The notes beneath the pieces were generated by a model. The model searched no databases. It was given only the letters and a program-made list of their open reading frames with translations, and was not told the DNA's origin. This document shows, piece after piece, positions 40,161-48,759 of a DNA stretch of 64,000 nucleotides. Origin of the DNA: Aliiroseovarius subalbicans (lineage in GTDB: Bacteria; Pseudomonadota; Alphaproteobacteria; Rhodobacterales; Rhodobacteraceae); contig NZ_JALBYQ010000001.1 of assembly GCF_022678625.1 (NCBI RefSeq), positions 620,001 to 684,000 on the forward strand, given 5' to 3'. How positions within the stretch are numbered: the first letter of the stretch is position 1; each line of letters begins with the position of its first letter. Position numbers and translations under genes: made by a program.

Positions 40161-41022
40161 CCCAAAGATCCGGGCCGCCGCAGATTTTCGCATCTGGGGC
40201 CGTTGCGACCGACGCGTCCTTGCCGGCATAGTCGACGCCCGAGAGCACGGCGCGCAAAGCGGCGATGCGGGCGCGGCGCTTGTCGTCCGAGCGCACGATC
40301 GTCCAGGGCGTGCGGTCACGATGGGTGCGGTCGAAGTTTTCGCGGATCGCATCGGTGTAGCCGTCCCAGCGGTTCAGCCCCTCGACATCGATCCAGCTGA
40401 GCTTCCACTGTTTCAGCGGGTCTTTTTCGCGCGCAAGGAAGCGGCGCAATTGCTCGGCACGCCCGACGTTGAGCCAGAGCTTCACGAAATGGATGCCCTC
40501 GTCGGCCAGCATGTCCTCAAATTCAGGCAGCTGGCGAAAGAACGCCTCGCGCTGCCGGTCTTCGCAAAATCCGAACACCTTTTCCACCACGCCGCGATTG
40601 TACCAGGAGCGGTCGAACAGGGTGATTTCACCCGCCGTGGGCAGGTGTTGCACATAGCGTTGGAAATACCACTCACCTGCTTCGCGCTCGGTCGGTTTCG
40701 ACAGGGCGACGACTTTGGCGACACGCGGGTTCAGGTTTTCGCGAAAGCGTTTGATCGTGCCGCCCTTACCGGCCGCGTCGCGGCCTTCGAAGACCACGAC
40801 CACGCGTTTGCCAGTGGCCTTTACGTCGGCCTGAAGCTTCACCAGCTCCAGCTGAAGCGCCGCGATCGTCTGTTCGTATTCCTTGCGCCCCATGCGGTCG
40901 TCATAGGGATAGCTGTCGGACAGGATGTCTTTCTTTCCACCGTCCTGAATGGCGCGGCGCACCTCTTCAGGGGCCGTGTCGGTGAAGAATTTCGAAATTC
41001 CGCCGTCAAAGGGTAACGTCAT
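40153..41022 (-). CDS. ppk2: Polyphosphate kinase 2 (class I PPK2)
   Basis: PPK2 uses polyphosphate to phosphorylate nucleoside diphosphates, or runs in reverse. The 289-residue protein has Walker A '[16 protein letters not shown]', the Walker B/lid '[18 protein letters not shown]', '[13 protein letters not shown]' and '[16 protein letters not shown]', all diagnostic of PPK2. A single kinase domain places it in the short group (classes I and III); class I is most common here. ATG 41022 has CAGGAGAG upstream. The gene is upstream of and overlaps the TetR gene. Confidence 0.92.
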   Translation of the reverse strand: MTLPFDGGISKFFTDTAPEEVRRAIQDGGKKDILSDSYPYDDRMGRKEYEQTIAALQLELVKLQADVKATGKRVVVVFEGRDAAGKGGTIKRFRENLNPRVAKVVALSKPTEREAGEWYFQRYVQHLPTAGEITLFDRSWYNRGVVEKVFGFCEDRQREAFFRQLPEFEDMLADEGIHFVKLWLNVGRAEQLRRFLAREKDPLKQWKLSWIDVEGLNRWDGYTDAIRENFDRTHRDRTPWTIVRSDDKRRARIAALRAVLSGVDYAGKDASVATAPDAKICGGPDLWDA

Positions 41023-41065
41023 CAAGCTCTCCTGCCGCAACTACGCTATGCCCTTATCAATATGG

Positions 41066-42004
41066 TCATTTTTCGCCTGCACGCAATGCAGCGCGGTCGA
41101 TCGCGGCAATGACGTCGGGGATGTTGGTGTGGTGTGGCATATGGCCGACACCGGGCAGAAGCGTCAGCCGGGCCTGATCAAGCGCCTGCGCCAGGGGGGC
41201 GGCATGGATCTGGTGTGGCACGGTGGTATCGTGGTCGCCATGCAGAAGCTCCACCGGTACGGTGATCCGACCGTAGTGGGTCGACATTTCGGTGATCTGT
41301 GCCAAAAGCCCGCGCCGCTGCATCGCATTTGCCCGCAGGGCCGCGCGGCGCAGGGTCAGGTCGGGGCCGAAATGCTCGACATAGCCGTCGGGCGCGGGCT
41401 GCGGCGCGAATACGGCGGCAATTTCGCGTGCGACATAGGCCTCGGGCACGAAGGCGGCGATCAACGGGATGACGATCCAGCGGCCGGGTAGGGAAGAGGT
41501 CACGGTGTAGTAGGTGCCGAGCCCGGTGTTCCAGGGCATCGCCGGGGCCGAGACCGCGACCAGCGCCGAAAGCGTGTCGGGGCGTTCACTGGCCCAGGTG
41601 AGCCCTACCGCGCCGCCATAGCTTTGCCCCAGTACGATCGGGCGGTCGGCGCCCAGCCGGGCCACGGTGGCCTGGATCAGGCGGGCCTGCGTCGACAGGG
41701 TGTCCCCGTCGGGGTGCGCCTCGCTCCACCCCAGGCCGGGGCGGTCGACCAGGATCACGCGGTAGCGTTTGGCCAATGCGGGGGCCAGGTCCAGGGTGAA
41801 GTCACGCAGGTTGCCCGAGGAGCCGTGGATCATCACCAGGTCCGGCCCATCGCCCATCACGCGGGCATGCATGCGGATGCCGTCGATGTCGTGAAGCTGC
41901 CCGGTGGGCGGGTGGGTCTGTGCCGCGCGCGCCTCGCGCCGGGTGGCCAGAACATGGGTCAGCCCGGCACCGGCCAGAAGCGTCAGGGCCGCGGCGCCCA
42001 GCAC
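41066..42004 (-). CDS. Alpha/beta hydrolase with N-terminal membrane anchor
   Basis: A 312-residue hydrolase. The first 25 residues ('LGAAALTLLAGAGLTHVLA') form a signal anchor. The catalytic set is Ser in 'VLGQSYGGAVGL', Asp in 'LLHGDHDTTVP' and His in 'LPGVGHMPHHT', with 'MIHGSSGNLRDF' as the oxyanion loop and 'RPGLGWSEAH' typical of epoxide-hydrolase/haloperoxidase-like enzymes. The substrate is unknown. It starts at GTG 42004, one base after the metA stop, suggesting the same transcript. Confidence 0.85.
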   Translation of the reverse strand: MLGAAALTLLAGAGLTHVLATRREARAAQTHPPTGQLHDIDGIRMHARVMGDGPDLVMIHGSSGNLRDFTLDLAPALAKRYRVILVDRPGLGWSEAHPDGDTLSTQARLIQATVARLGADRPIVLGQSYGGAVGLTWASERPDTLSALVAVSAPAMPWNTGLGTYYTVTSSLPGRWIVIPLIAAFVPEAYVAREIAAVFAPQPAPDGYVEHFGPDLTLRRAALRANAMQRRGLLAQITEMSTHYGRITVPVELLHGDHDTTVPHQIHAAPLAQALDQARLTLLPGVGHMPHHTNIPDVIAAIDRAALRAGEK

Positions 42005-42005
42005 C

Positions 42006-42944
42006 TTAACCCCGCAGGTCCGTGGTCGTCTGGCCGATCTTGTCCATGTCGAACGGCGTGGTCAGATAGATTTCACTGATCCAGTTCGAATAGAGCAGGT
42101 GCGCGTGACTGCGCCAGCGGTTTTCCGGCGGCCGCGATGGGTCATCGTCGGGGTAGTAATTCATCGGCACATTGATCGGCGCGCCTTTGGCCACGTCGCG
42201 ATCATATTCGCCCTTCAGCGTCTCGCTGTCGTATTCGAAATGGTTGAAAATATAGAGCGCGCGATGCTCTGCGTCCTCGATCAGGCATGGCCCGGCGTGG
42301 TCCGACCCGATCAGCGTGCGCAGCGCGGGCACCGCGTCGATTTCGCCCTGTTTCATCTCGGTCCAGCGGCTGACCGGAATGACGAAATTGTCGGAAAATC
42401 CACGCAGATAGGGCGATGCGGGCGCCAGGTTCTTTTGCGGAAAGCAGCCGAACGCCTTGGCGTCCAACATGTGTTTCTGCACCCCGTGGAAATGGTGGAT
42501 CATCGCCATCCCGCCCCAACACACGCCGAAGGTGGAATGCACGTTGGTCTGGGTCCATTCGATGATTTCAACCATCTCGTCCCAATAGGTGACGTCTTCG
42601 AAATCCAAATGCTCAATGGGCGCGCCGGTGATGATCAGACCGTCGAATTTACGGTCCTTCACGTCCTGGAACGCCTCGTAATGGGCGCCGATATGGGCCT
42701 GGCTGGTGGTTTTCGAGATATGTTCACTGGGCCGGATCAACGTCAGCTCGATCTGCAGCGGATTGGCCCCGATCAGGCGGGCAAATTGCGTCTCGGTCTC
42801 GATCTTTTTCGGCATCAGGTTCAGGATCGCGATCTTGAGCGGGCGGATGTCCTGATGTGCCGCATGGCTGTCGGACATGACCATCACGCCTTCCTGCGTC
42901 AGCACGTCGAAGGCCGGCAGGGTGGAGGGCAGTTTGATGGGCAT
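42006..42944 (-). CDS. metA: Homoserine O-acyltransferase MetA, predicted acetyl-CoA type
   Basis: MetA activates homoserine for methionine synthesis. The 312-residue sequence carries catalytic Cys142 in 'FGVCWGGMA', the His-containing 'YIFNHFEYD' and '[18 protein letters not shown]'. At position 111, in '[10 protein letters not shown]', it has Glu. In the MetA family Glu111 selects acetyl-CoA while Gly111 (E. coli) selects succinyl-CoA, so this enzyme should be an acetyltransferase despite the usual 'succinyltransferase' label. '[12 protein letters not shown]' at the C-terminus is typical. Confidence 0.94.
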   Translation of the reverse strand: MPIKLPSTLPAFDVLTQEGVMVMSDSHAAHQDIRPLKIAILNLMPKKIETETQFARLIGANPLQIELTLIRPSEHISKTTSQAHIGAHYEAFQDVKDRKFDGLIITGAPIEHLDFEDVTYWDEMVEIIEWTQTNVHSTFGVCWGGMAMIHHFHGVQKHMLDAKAFGCFPQKNLAPASPYLRGFSDNFVIPVSRWTEMKQGEIDAVPALRTLIGSDHAGPCLIEDAEHRALYIFNHFEYDSETLKGEYDRDVAKGAPINVPMNYYPDDDPSRPPENRWRSHAHLLYSNWISEIYLTTPFDMDKIGQTTTDLRG

Positions 42945-42986
42945 GGGGTCGCTTTCTGTCAGGGAGTTTGGGAAAGGGGCGTGGGC

Positions 42987-43847
42987 TTAGCGCATCTCAA
43001 GCGCATGGGCCACCAGCGCGTCGAAATCTTCGGGCGTTTTCACTTGGGCAAGCTCATGGGCGCACAGGGTGATGCCGTGCTGTGCCATCGTCTCATAGAG
43101 CGGCTGGCGATGCGCCAGCGCACGGGCATAGGTCCAGCGGATGAAGGCATCAGGATCGACGGAATCTTCCTTTAGGTTGTGTTCGCTCAGATATTGCGCC
43201 CAGCACCGCTCAAGAAACTCGGGCTGATAGGCCATCGGTTTCGGGGCGCGGTCAAAGCGGCGGATCAGCTCTTGCGTATGGGCCTCATCGCCCTTCAGCC
43301 AGATCAGCAGGCATTCATCCGACAGCGCCTTCAGGATCGGGTCATCCAGCCCGGCGTCCGGGTCGATCCATTCGCAGATCGAGCCACCGCTGTCGCAGAT
43401 GAAATGCGGATAGCCATAGATGCGCAGGGCGCGTTCGGCGAATTCGGGCGTGTCCAGAAGCGCCGCGATCTCGGCCTGTTTGAACTGCTCCTGGCGGCGG
43501 CGGTATTCCGACATCGGCAGGCCACCCTTGGCTGGATCGCCCGGCTTGCCCAGATAGGTCGAGACTGGCGTCAGGTTCTCGAACGAAATGTTCGACCCGA
43601 TATAAATCGAATCCGACATGAGCAGGTCGCGCAGGAACGGGACCTTCATCGCCTCGGCCTTGAAATTGTCGACGATATGTTCGCCCATATACCGCGTGCC
43701 GATGCGGTAATCGGCGGAATAGTGGAACCAGTCGCCGTGGGCGCGCAGCATGTTGGACAGGTATGTTTTGCCCAGCCCGGACATGCCAAAGAACAGGATC
43801 TTCTTGCGCGGCGCCTGGCGCCATTCATCTGCATTCACGTATTTCAT
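42987..43847 (-). CDS. P-loop ATPase, uncharacterised
   Basis: A 286-residue protein with a clear Walker A 'ILFFGMSGLGKTYLSNML' and no obvious transporter or helicase motifs. After 'GDWFHYSADYRIGTRYM' come 'YGYPHFICDSGGSICEW' and a 'LLIWLKGDEAHTQELIRRFD' segment. The layout is that of a P-loop kinase-like or shikimate-kinase-like fold with a long C-terminal helical region. I know of similar 'ATPase' entries in Rhodobacteraceae but no function. The ATG at 43847 is chosen; the longer frame is Cys/Trp-rich and improbable. Lies just upstream of metA on the same strand. Confidence 0.75.
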   Translation of the reverse strand: MKYVNADEWRQAPRKKILFFGMSGLGKTYLSNMLRAHGDWFHYSADYRIGTRYMGEHIVDNFKAEAMKVPFLRDLLMSDSIYIGSNISFENLTPVSTYLGKPGDPAKGGLPMSEYRRRQEQFKQAEIAALLDTPEFAERALRIYGYPHFICDSGGSICEWIDPDAGLDDPILKALSDECLLIWLKGDEAHTQELIRRFDRAPKPMAYQPEFLERCWAQYLSEHNLKEDSVDPDAFIRWTYARALAHRQPLYETMAQHGITLCAHELAQVKTPEDFDALVAHALEMR

Positions 43848-43878
43848 GGCCCTTTGGTAAGCGGGCCGGGCAGGGGGG

Positions 43879-44781
43879 TCAACGGCGGAAGCGGGACAGC
43901 AGCCGCCCGTCCAGCACGATGAGACCCAGGGCCAACACTCCAAGACCTGCAAAGGCGTTCGGCGGCAAGGTCTCGGCGCGCAGCCAGCCTCCCAGCACGA
44001 TGGCCACCGGCGGGATCAAAAGCGTGACAAGCATCAGGTTGCCCGATCCTGCCTTTTTCAGAATGCTGTAATACAGCAGATAGGCCAGCGCGGTGGCAAC
44101 AATCGCGTAGTAGGCAATCGCGGCCCAGGTGGTCAGGCTCAGCGCCATGGGAAGCGGGCCATCCAGCGCCCAGGCAGCGGGCAGCATGATCAGGGTCGAT
44201 CCCGTCAGCATCCCCATCGCCGCGACCTGAGGCGGCAGGTGTGACAGGCGTTTCTTGGCCCAGACCCCGGCAAAGGCATAAGACAGCGTGGCCGTCACCG
44301 CAGCCAACTGCGCCAGTGAACGGGGATCGAAACGCAGCATGTTTTCAACCCCGATCGTTACCGCCACACCAAGAAAGCCGATCAGCACGCCAAGCGTCTT
44401 GCGCGCGGTCAGGCGTTCGTCAGCGAAAAAGGCGGCGGCGACCAGAACGCCGAACACGGCCGTGGTGGCGTTGAAGATCGAAACCAGGCCGCTTTCGACG
44501 TAAAGCTGGCTCCAATTGAGCAGGGTGAAGGGCAGGATATTGTTGAGCAATCCCATCACCAGAAACGCGCCCCAGGTGCGGGCGTCACGGGGAATGGGAA
44601 GGCGACGCACCAGCACATAGATCCACAAGATCACGCTGGCCCAAAGCACGCGATGCGCGACGGAATGGGCCACGCTGATGTCGTCCAGCGCGATGCGCGT
44701 GGCCAGAAAAACGCCGCCCCAGATCAGGCCCAGCAAGAACAACTCGGCCCAGGCGCGCGAGGAGATGTGAGTTTGTGTCAT
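43879..44781 (-). CDS. EamA/DMT-family transporter
   Basis: A 300-residue, ten-helix drug/metabolite transporter with two EamA repeats (about residues 10-140 and 155-290). Marks are 'LLGLIWGGVFLATRIAL' in helix 1, 'LTARKTLGVLIGFLGVAV' closing the first repeat and 'TLLIPPVAIVLGGWLRAE' in the second. Such proteins export amino acids or small metabolites; the substrate is not predictable. It follows on the same strand as a second EamA gene (44831-45697), which is not close in sequence. Confidence 0.88.
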   Translation of the reverse strand: MTQTHISSRAWAELFLLGLIWGGVFLATRIALDDISVAHSVAHRVLWASVILWIYVLVRRLPIPRDARTWGAFLVMGLLNNILPFTLLNWSQLYVESGLVSIFNATTAVFGVLVAAAFFADERLTARKTLGVLIGFLGVAVTIGVENMLRFDPRSLAQLAAVTATLSYAFAGVWAKKRLSHLPPQVAAMGMLTGSTLIMLPAAWALDGPLPMALSLTTWAAIAYYAIVATALAYLLYYSILKKAGSGNLMLVTLLIPPVAIVLGGWLRAETLPPNAFAGLGVLALGLIVLDGRLLSRFRR

Positions 44782-44830
44782 GCTTGAACCTGGCGTTTCG
44801 GCCCGGCCCGCGCGACCCGCTTCTTGCGTA

Positions 44831-45697
44831 TTAGCCCCGCCGCGCTTCGGCGCGCAGGTTCACGATATTGGCGCCGATGATGATGGCTGCACCCAAGAAG
44901 ACCAGCCAATCCAGCCCTTCGTCATAAAACACCATGCCGATCAGCGCGATTAGCGGCAGGCGGGTGAAGTCGATCGGAATAACAACGGTGGCGGGCGCGA
45001 GGCTCAGCGCCTTGGTCAGGCAGAAATGCGCGACCAGCCCCGCACAGCCGATCAAAAGCAGCCAGGGCGCGGTTGCGGCCGAGGGCAGGGTGACGTCGCC
45101 GTCATACCCGGCGCAGATAACGCCAAAGACAGCCTGCATAACGGTCAGCCAGAACAGGATGCAGGTGATGCTTTCCGTTCGGGTCAGGCGCCGGGTGAAC
45201 ACCGCCGACCCGGCAAAGCCGATGGCAGAGAGCGCGGCGGCCAGCACGCCCGGCGACAGGCTGTCCAGCCCCGGGCGTGCAACGATCAGAATACCGATGA
45301 ACCCCATCACCGCAGCAAAGGCGCGGGTGCGCGTCAGACGTTCGGACAGAAAGAAGGGCGCCAGCACCGTGACCCAAAGAGGCGAGGTAAACTCAAGCGC
45401 GAATACCTGCGCCAGCGGGATCACCGTGACCGCGAAGAACCACAGGTTTTGTCCGGTGAAGTGGCTGAGATTGCGGGCAAAATGCCAGCCCATGTGGCGC
45501 CGGTTCACCTGACCCAATGTGCCCGAAAGGCGCGCAGCCACAAGCACGATCGTGATCCCGATCAGCGAGCGATAGAGCATCAGCTCAAACGTATCGAGCT
45601 CAAAACTGACCGCACGCCCCGCTACGGCCATCGCCGAGAACGAGCCGATCGCACCGATCATCCACAGTGCTGCGGTCAAGATAGGATTTCGGACCAT
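44831..45697 (-). CDS. EamA/DMT-family transporter
   Basis: A 288-residue EamA protein with ten helices. 'SFSAMAVAGRAVS', 'HFTGQNLWFFAVTVIPLAQVFALEFTSPLWV', 'LTRTRAFAAVMGFIGILIVARPG' and 'PATVVIPIDFTRLPLIALIGMVFYDEGLDWLVFLGAAIIIGANI' give the duplicated pattern and a strong resemblance to S-adenosylmethionine/riboflavin-type exporters of alphaproteobacteria. The substrate is uncertain. ATG 45697 is chosen ('MVRNPILTAALWM'); longer starts overlap the promoter of the divergent ligase gene. Confidence 0.86.
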   Translation of the reverse strand: MVRNPILTAALWMIGAIGSFSAMAVAGRAVSFELDTFELMLYRSLIGITIVLVAARLSGTLGQVNRRHMGWHFARNLSHFTGQNLWFFAVTVIPLAQVFALEFTSPLWVTVLAPFFLSERLTRTRAFAAVMGFIGILIVARPGLDSLSPGVLAAALSAIGFAGSAVFTRRLTRTESITCILFWLTVMQAVFGVICAGYDGDVTLPSAATAPWLLLIGCAGLVAHFCLTKALSLAPATVVIPIDFTRLPLIALIGMVFYDEGLDWLVFLGAAIIIGANIVNLRAEARRG

Positions 45698-45821
45698 CCG
45701 TGCATTGGTAAGGCCAACGGCGTGAATGGCAATGGCCGTTACGTCATTTTGTCCCAACCCGGGTCGCACGACTTGCCAAGCCGCCGGTGGATCGGTTCAC
45801 TGCGTGTCGGGAGGACCGGGC

Positions 45822-47426
45822 ATGATCGACAGCAACGGCAAGACGATAGACGAGGTCTTTCGCGAGGCAGCAGCGCGCTGGCCCGACGCGGATTTCGTAG
45901 TGGCACCACAGACCGCGGCCACGCCCGTGCGCAGCTTCAGCTTTCTCGACATGGCGCGCGGCGTGGATGCCTGCACCCAGGCGTTGGCGCGGGCGGGCTA
46001 TGGTCGCGGGCAGCGGGTGGCGGTGCTTTTGGGCGCAACGCCCGAGCATTACGTGGTGAAACTGGCGCTGAATCGTCTGGGTCTGTCCTGCGTGCCGGTG
46101 AACCCCGATTACCGCGCGGGCGAATTGGCCTATCTGTTGGAGGACAGCAGCGCGGTGTTGGCCATCTCTGACGCGCGTCATGCTGAGGCGATGAAAGAGG
46201 GTATCGCCGCCGCGATGACCACGCCGCGTTTCGTGCTGTTCGACGATATACTGGATACCCTGCCTGCCGCGCCCTATCCGCCCAACCGCGGCGGCATCAC
46301 GCCCGAGGACGAGGCGAGCCTGCTCTATACCTCAGGCACAACAGGCAAGCCCAAGGGCTGCATCCTGAGCCACGACTATGAGCTGTCGGTGGGGCAGACC
46401 TATGTTGATATTCCGGGCCTGATCTCGCTGCGCGAAGGGCAGGATCGCATCCTGAACCCGCTGCCTGCCTTTCACATCAACGCAGGCATCATGACCTTCC
46501 TGGCCGCGATGCTCACCGGCAATGCGCTGATCCAGCCGGAACGGTTTTCGGCCAAGACCTGGTGGCGCGACGTGCAGGACACGGGTGCGACGGTGTTTCA
46601 CTACCTCGGCGTGGTGATCTCGGTGCTGCTGGCCGACCCCGACGCCGGGCCCGATGAAATCGGAGCCTTGCGCGCAGGTCTTGGCGCCGGGGTGGACCCG
46701 TCGCTGCATGGGGTGTTTGAAGAGAGGTTCGGCATTCCACTGGTCGAGGCCTGGGGCATGACGGAAATGTGCCGGGTGCTGTTCATCGCCGAAGAGCCGC
46801 GCCAGATCGACACCCGCGCGATGGGCCGACCGCGCGCCGACCTTGCGTGCAAGGTGATGGGCGACGACGGGCGCGAAGCGCCGCGCGGCACGCCGGGTGA
46901 GCTGTGGATCCGCCATTCCGCCGACACCCCGCGCAAGGGGTTCTTTTCCGGCTATCTGAACAAACCTGATGCGACGCGCGAGGTTTGGGAACACGGCTGG
47001 TTCCACACCGGTGACACGGTGACGATGGATGACAGCAGCATGATCTATTTCGTCGACCGCTCCAAGAACATCATCCGGCGCGCAGGTGAAAACATCGCCG
47101 CCGCCGAGGTCGAGAACGTGCTGTTCGACGACAACCGGATCGTGAACGTCGCTTGCATCGCCGTACCGGACGACATGCGGGAAGAGGAGGTGATGGCCTG
47201 CGTCGTGTTGGGCGAGGACGTGGTGCCGGATGAGGCAACTGCACGCGCGATCTTTGACCGGGCCTTCGGGCAGATGGCGTACTTCAAACCGCCCGGTTGG
47301 ATCCGGTTCATGGAAGCTTTGCCGGTGACCGGCACGCAAAAGGTGGTGAAACACAAAATCTTTGCCGAAGGGGCCGACCCGCTGGAGCAGGCGTTCGATT
47401 TTCGCAGTCTGAAAAAGCGTGGGTAG
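45822..47426 (+). CDS. Acyl-CoA synthetase (AMP-forming, CaiC-like)
   Basis: A 534-residue ANL-superfamily ligase. The P-loop 'LLYTSGTTGKPKGCILSH' and the adenylation motif 'EAWGMTEMCRVLFIAEEP' are intact, followed by 'HGWFHTGDTVTMDDSSMIYFVDRSKNIIRRAGENIAAAEVENVL', the hinge, and a late catalytic Lys in 'VTGTQKVVKHKI'. The closest guess is a carnitine/crotonobetaine-CoA or short fatty acid-CoA ligase. ATG 45822 has GGGAGG upstream; the earlier part of the frame overlaps the divergent transporter. It stands alone, so pathway context gives no help. Confidence 0.88.
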   Translation: MIDSNGKTIDEVFREAAARWPDADFVVAPQTAATPVRSFSFLDMARGVDACTQALARAGYGRGQRVAVLLGATPEHYVVKLALNRLGLSCVPVNPDYRAGELAYLLEDSSAVLAISDARHAEAMKEGIAAAMTTPRFVLFDDILDTLPAAPYPPNRGGITPEDEASLLYTSGTTGKPKGCILSHDYELSVGQTYVDIPGLISLREGQDRILNPLPAFHINAGIMTFLAAMLTGNALIQPERFSAKTWWRDVQDTGATVFHYLGVVISVLLADPDAGPDEIGALRAGLGAGVDPSLHGVFEERFGIPLVEAWGMTEMCRVLFIAEEPRQIDTRAMGRPRADLACKVMGDDGREAPRGTPGELWIRHSADTPRKGFFSGYLNKPDATREVWEHGWFHTGDTVTMDDSSMIYFVDRSKNIIRRAGENIAAAEVENVLFDDNRIVNVACIAVPDDMREEEVMACVVLGEDVVPDEATARAIFDRAFGQMAYFKPPGWIRFMEALPVTGTQKVVKHKIFAEGADPLEQAFDFRSLKKRG

Positions 47427-47457
47427 GGCGTGGTGATTTCCGGCCCTCGGTTTTTCC

Positions 47458-47477
47458 AAACATAGGGGCTTATGTTT
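47458..47477. repeat. 7-bp inverted repeat in a leader
   Basis: AAACATA (47458-47464) pairs with TATGTTT (47471-47477) around GGGGCT, about 50 bases before the secreted lyase gene. It could be an operator or a hairpin after the ligase gene. Confidence 0.35.
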
Positions 47478-47526
47478 GCTGTGATCTTGTCCGATAGTGC
47501 AATCACTTGAAATTTGGAGACATTTC

Positions 47527-48480
47527 ATGCGCCGTCTGGCTTTTTCCATTACCTTTGCGCTGACCGCGCTGACTGCAGACCCTTCAGGCTTTGGCCTGTT
47601 CACCGGTGCGGCTTTTGCAGCTCCGGATCAAGGCAAATCCATTCTTCGTCAGACACGGATCGAAAAGGAACTCAGGGCGAATACCAAATACGGTTATGGT
47701 CTGGTGCGAGGGAATGCCCGCGCAGGCCGAAAATCCCAACGGTTTGAATTGCGTCACGGGGATTGCGGCGGCAACAAGTATTGGGACGATTGCAGCAATG
47801 ATCGCCTGCGGATCGAGCGCAAGGAAGACCCCAAGAACCGGATACAGCGCATTGGCGATCAGGTCTGGTACGGCTGGTCCTTCTTTCTTGACCCAAGCTT
47901 TCGCGACATCGGTCCCGGCAACACGCTTCTGGGGCAAATGAAGATGAAAGGCTGGCGCCTTCCGTTGTGGCAGTTCAACATGCGCGACGGAAAGGCACAT
48001 ATGTGGTTCGGCGAAGATGGCGGCTGCACCGTGGGACGGGTTGCCGCGATGCGGGGAACCTGGCAGGACGTTGTTATCTTTGCCGATTATGGCCTGAAGC
48101 CGACCGGGCCCAGCTTTGCCATGTACATCAACGGCAAACAGGTCTGCTCACGGCGCAAACCGCTGATCACCGCCCATATGGTGAACACGTCGGACAAGGA
48201 ACTCTACCTGAAATACGGGGTATATTCGAGCTATGTGAGCCGCTGGCTGGAGCGCAACAAGACCCGCGCCGTTGCGGCACGGGCGTTCGACGACACCTAT
48301 GCAACCACGACTGGCGGGCGCAAGACCTCGGCCAGCGCCAGCTCCACGCCGTTCGCCTATGACTGGGGTGTCGAGCTGCCGACGCAGATCGTCTTCTACG
48401 ACGAAATGCGATATGGCCCGGCCCGCGAATTGGTCGATATTCGCCTGTTGGAAGTCGCGGGCGCAAAGCCGCTGGACTGA
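47527..48480 (+). CDS. Secreted polysaccharide lyase-like protein (PF14099-like)
   Basis: A 317-residue protein with a signal peptide (ending near 'GAAFAAPDQG', residue 32). The mature part follows the heparin-lyase/polysaccharide-lyase jelly-roll pattern: 'QRFELRHGDCGGNKYWDDCSNDRLRIER', 'VWYGWSFFLDPSFRDIGPGNTLLGQMKMKGWRLPLWQFNMRDGKAHMWF', 'GTWQDVVIFADYGLKPTGPSFAMYINGKQV' and a C-terminal 'TQIVFYDEMRYGPARELVDIRLLEVA'. The alternation W.G..F.L / W.D..V / F...NG is typical of PF14099. The glycan cannot be told; algal polysaccharide is likely for a marine roseobacter. GGAGA precedes ATG 47527. Confidence 0.7.
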   Translation: MRRLAFSITFALTALTADPSGFGLFTGAAFAAPDQGKSILRQTRIEKELRANTKYGYGLVRGNARAGRKSQRFELRHGDCGGNKYWDDCSNDRLRIERKEDPKNRIQRIGDQVWYGWSFFLDPSFRDIGPGNTLLGQMKMKGWRLPLWQFNMRDGKAHMWFGEDGGCTVGRVAAMRGTWQDVVIFADYGLKPTGPSFAMYINGKQVCSRRKPLITAHMVNTSDKELYLKYGVYSSYVSRWLERNKTRAVAARAFDDTYATTTGGRKTSASASSTPFAYDWGVELPTQIVFYDEMRYGPARELVDIRLLEVAGAKPLD

Positions 48481-48759
48481 TCAGTCGTCCAGGTCCTCGA
48501 TCACATATTCACGCGGGAGGCCGGCCGTCACCTCGGCCCAGGGCGAAGTCCGTGCACGGGTCTGATGCGCGTCGAAGGCGGCGCGATTCGTGAAGCTCTC
48601 GGACACAATGAACCGGCCTGGAACGGCCGCATCAGGCGTCACCTCGAAGGTCAGGCAGCCGGGCTCGGCATGGGTCAGCGCGACATGGGCGGGCAGGGCG
48701 GCCGTAACCGCATCCAGCCGATCCTCAGGCACGTCGATGTGACCCGTTAGCCGGATCAT
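48481..48759 (-). CDS. Antibiotic biosynthesis monooxygenase (ABM) domain protein
   Basis: A 92-residue dimeric alpha-beta barrel protein of the ABM/YgiN group, often a quinol monooxygenase or a stress-linked small protein. Motifs: '[59 protein letters not shown]', with the 'EPGC..F.V' and 'E.F....AF..H' patterns of the family. ATG 48759 overlaps the guaA stop (ATGA), so it is translationally coupled behind guaA. A GTG two codons upstream is also possible. Confidence 0.82.
   Translation of the reverse strand: MIRLTGHIDVPEDRLDAVTAALPAHVALTHAEPGCLTFEVTPDAAVPGRFIVSESFTNRAAFDAHQTRARTSPWAEVTAGLPREYVIEDLDD

Noticed and set aside
45026-46171. 381-codon plus-strand frame opposite an EamA gene
   Set aside because: Low-complexity Arg/His/Gln text; the minus-strand transporter has a complete ten-helix pattern.
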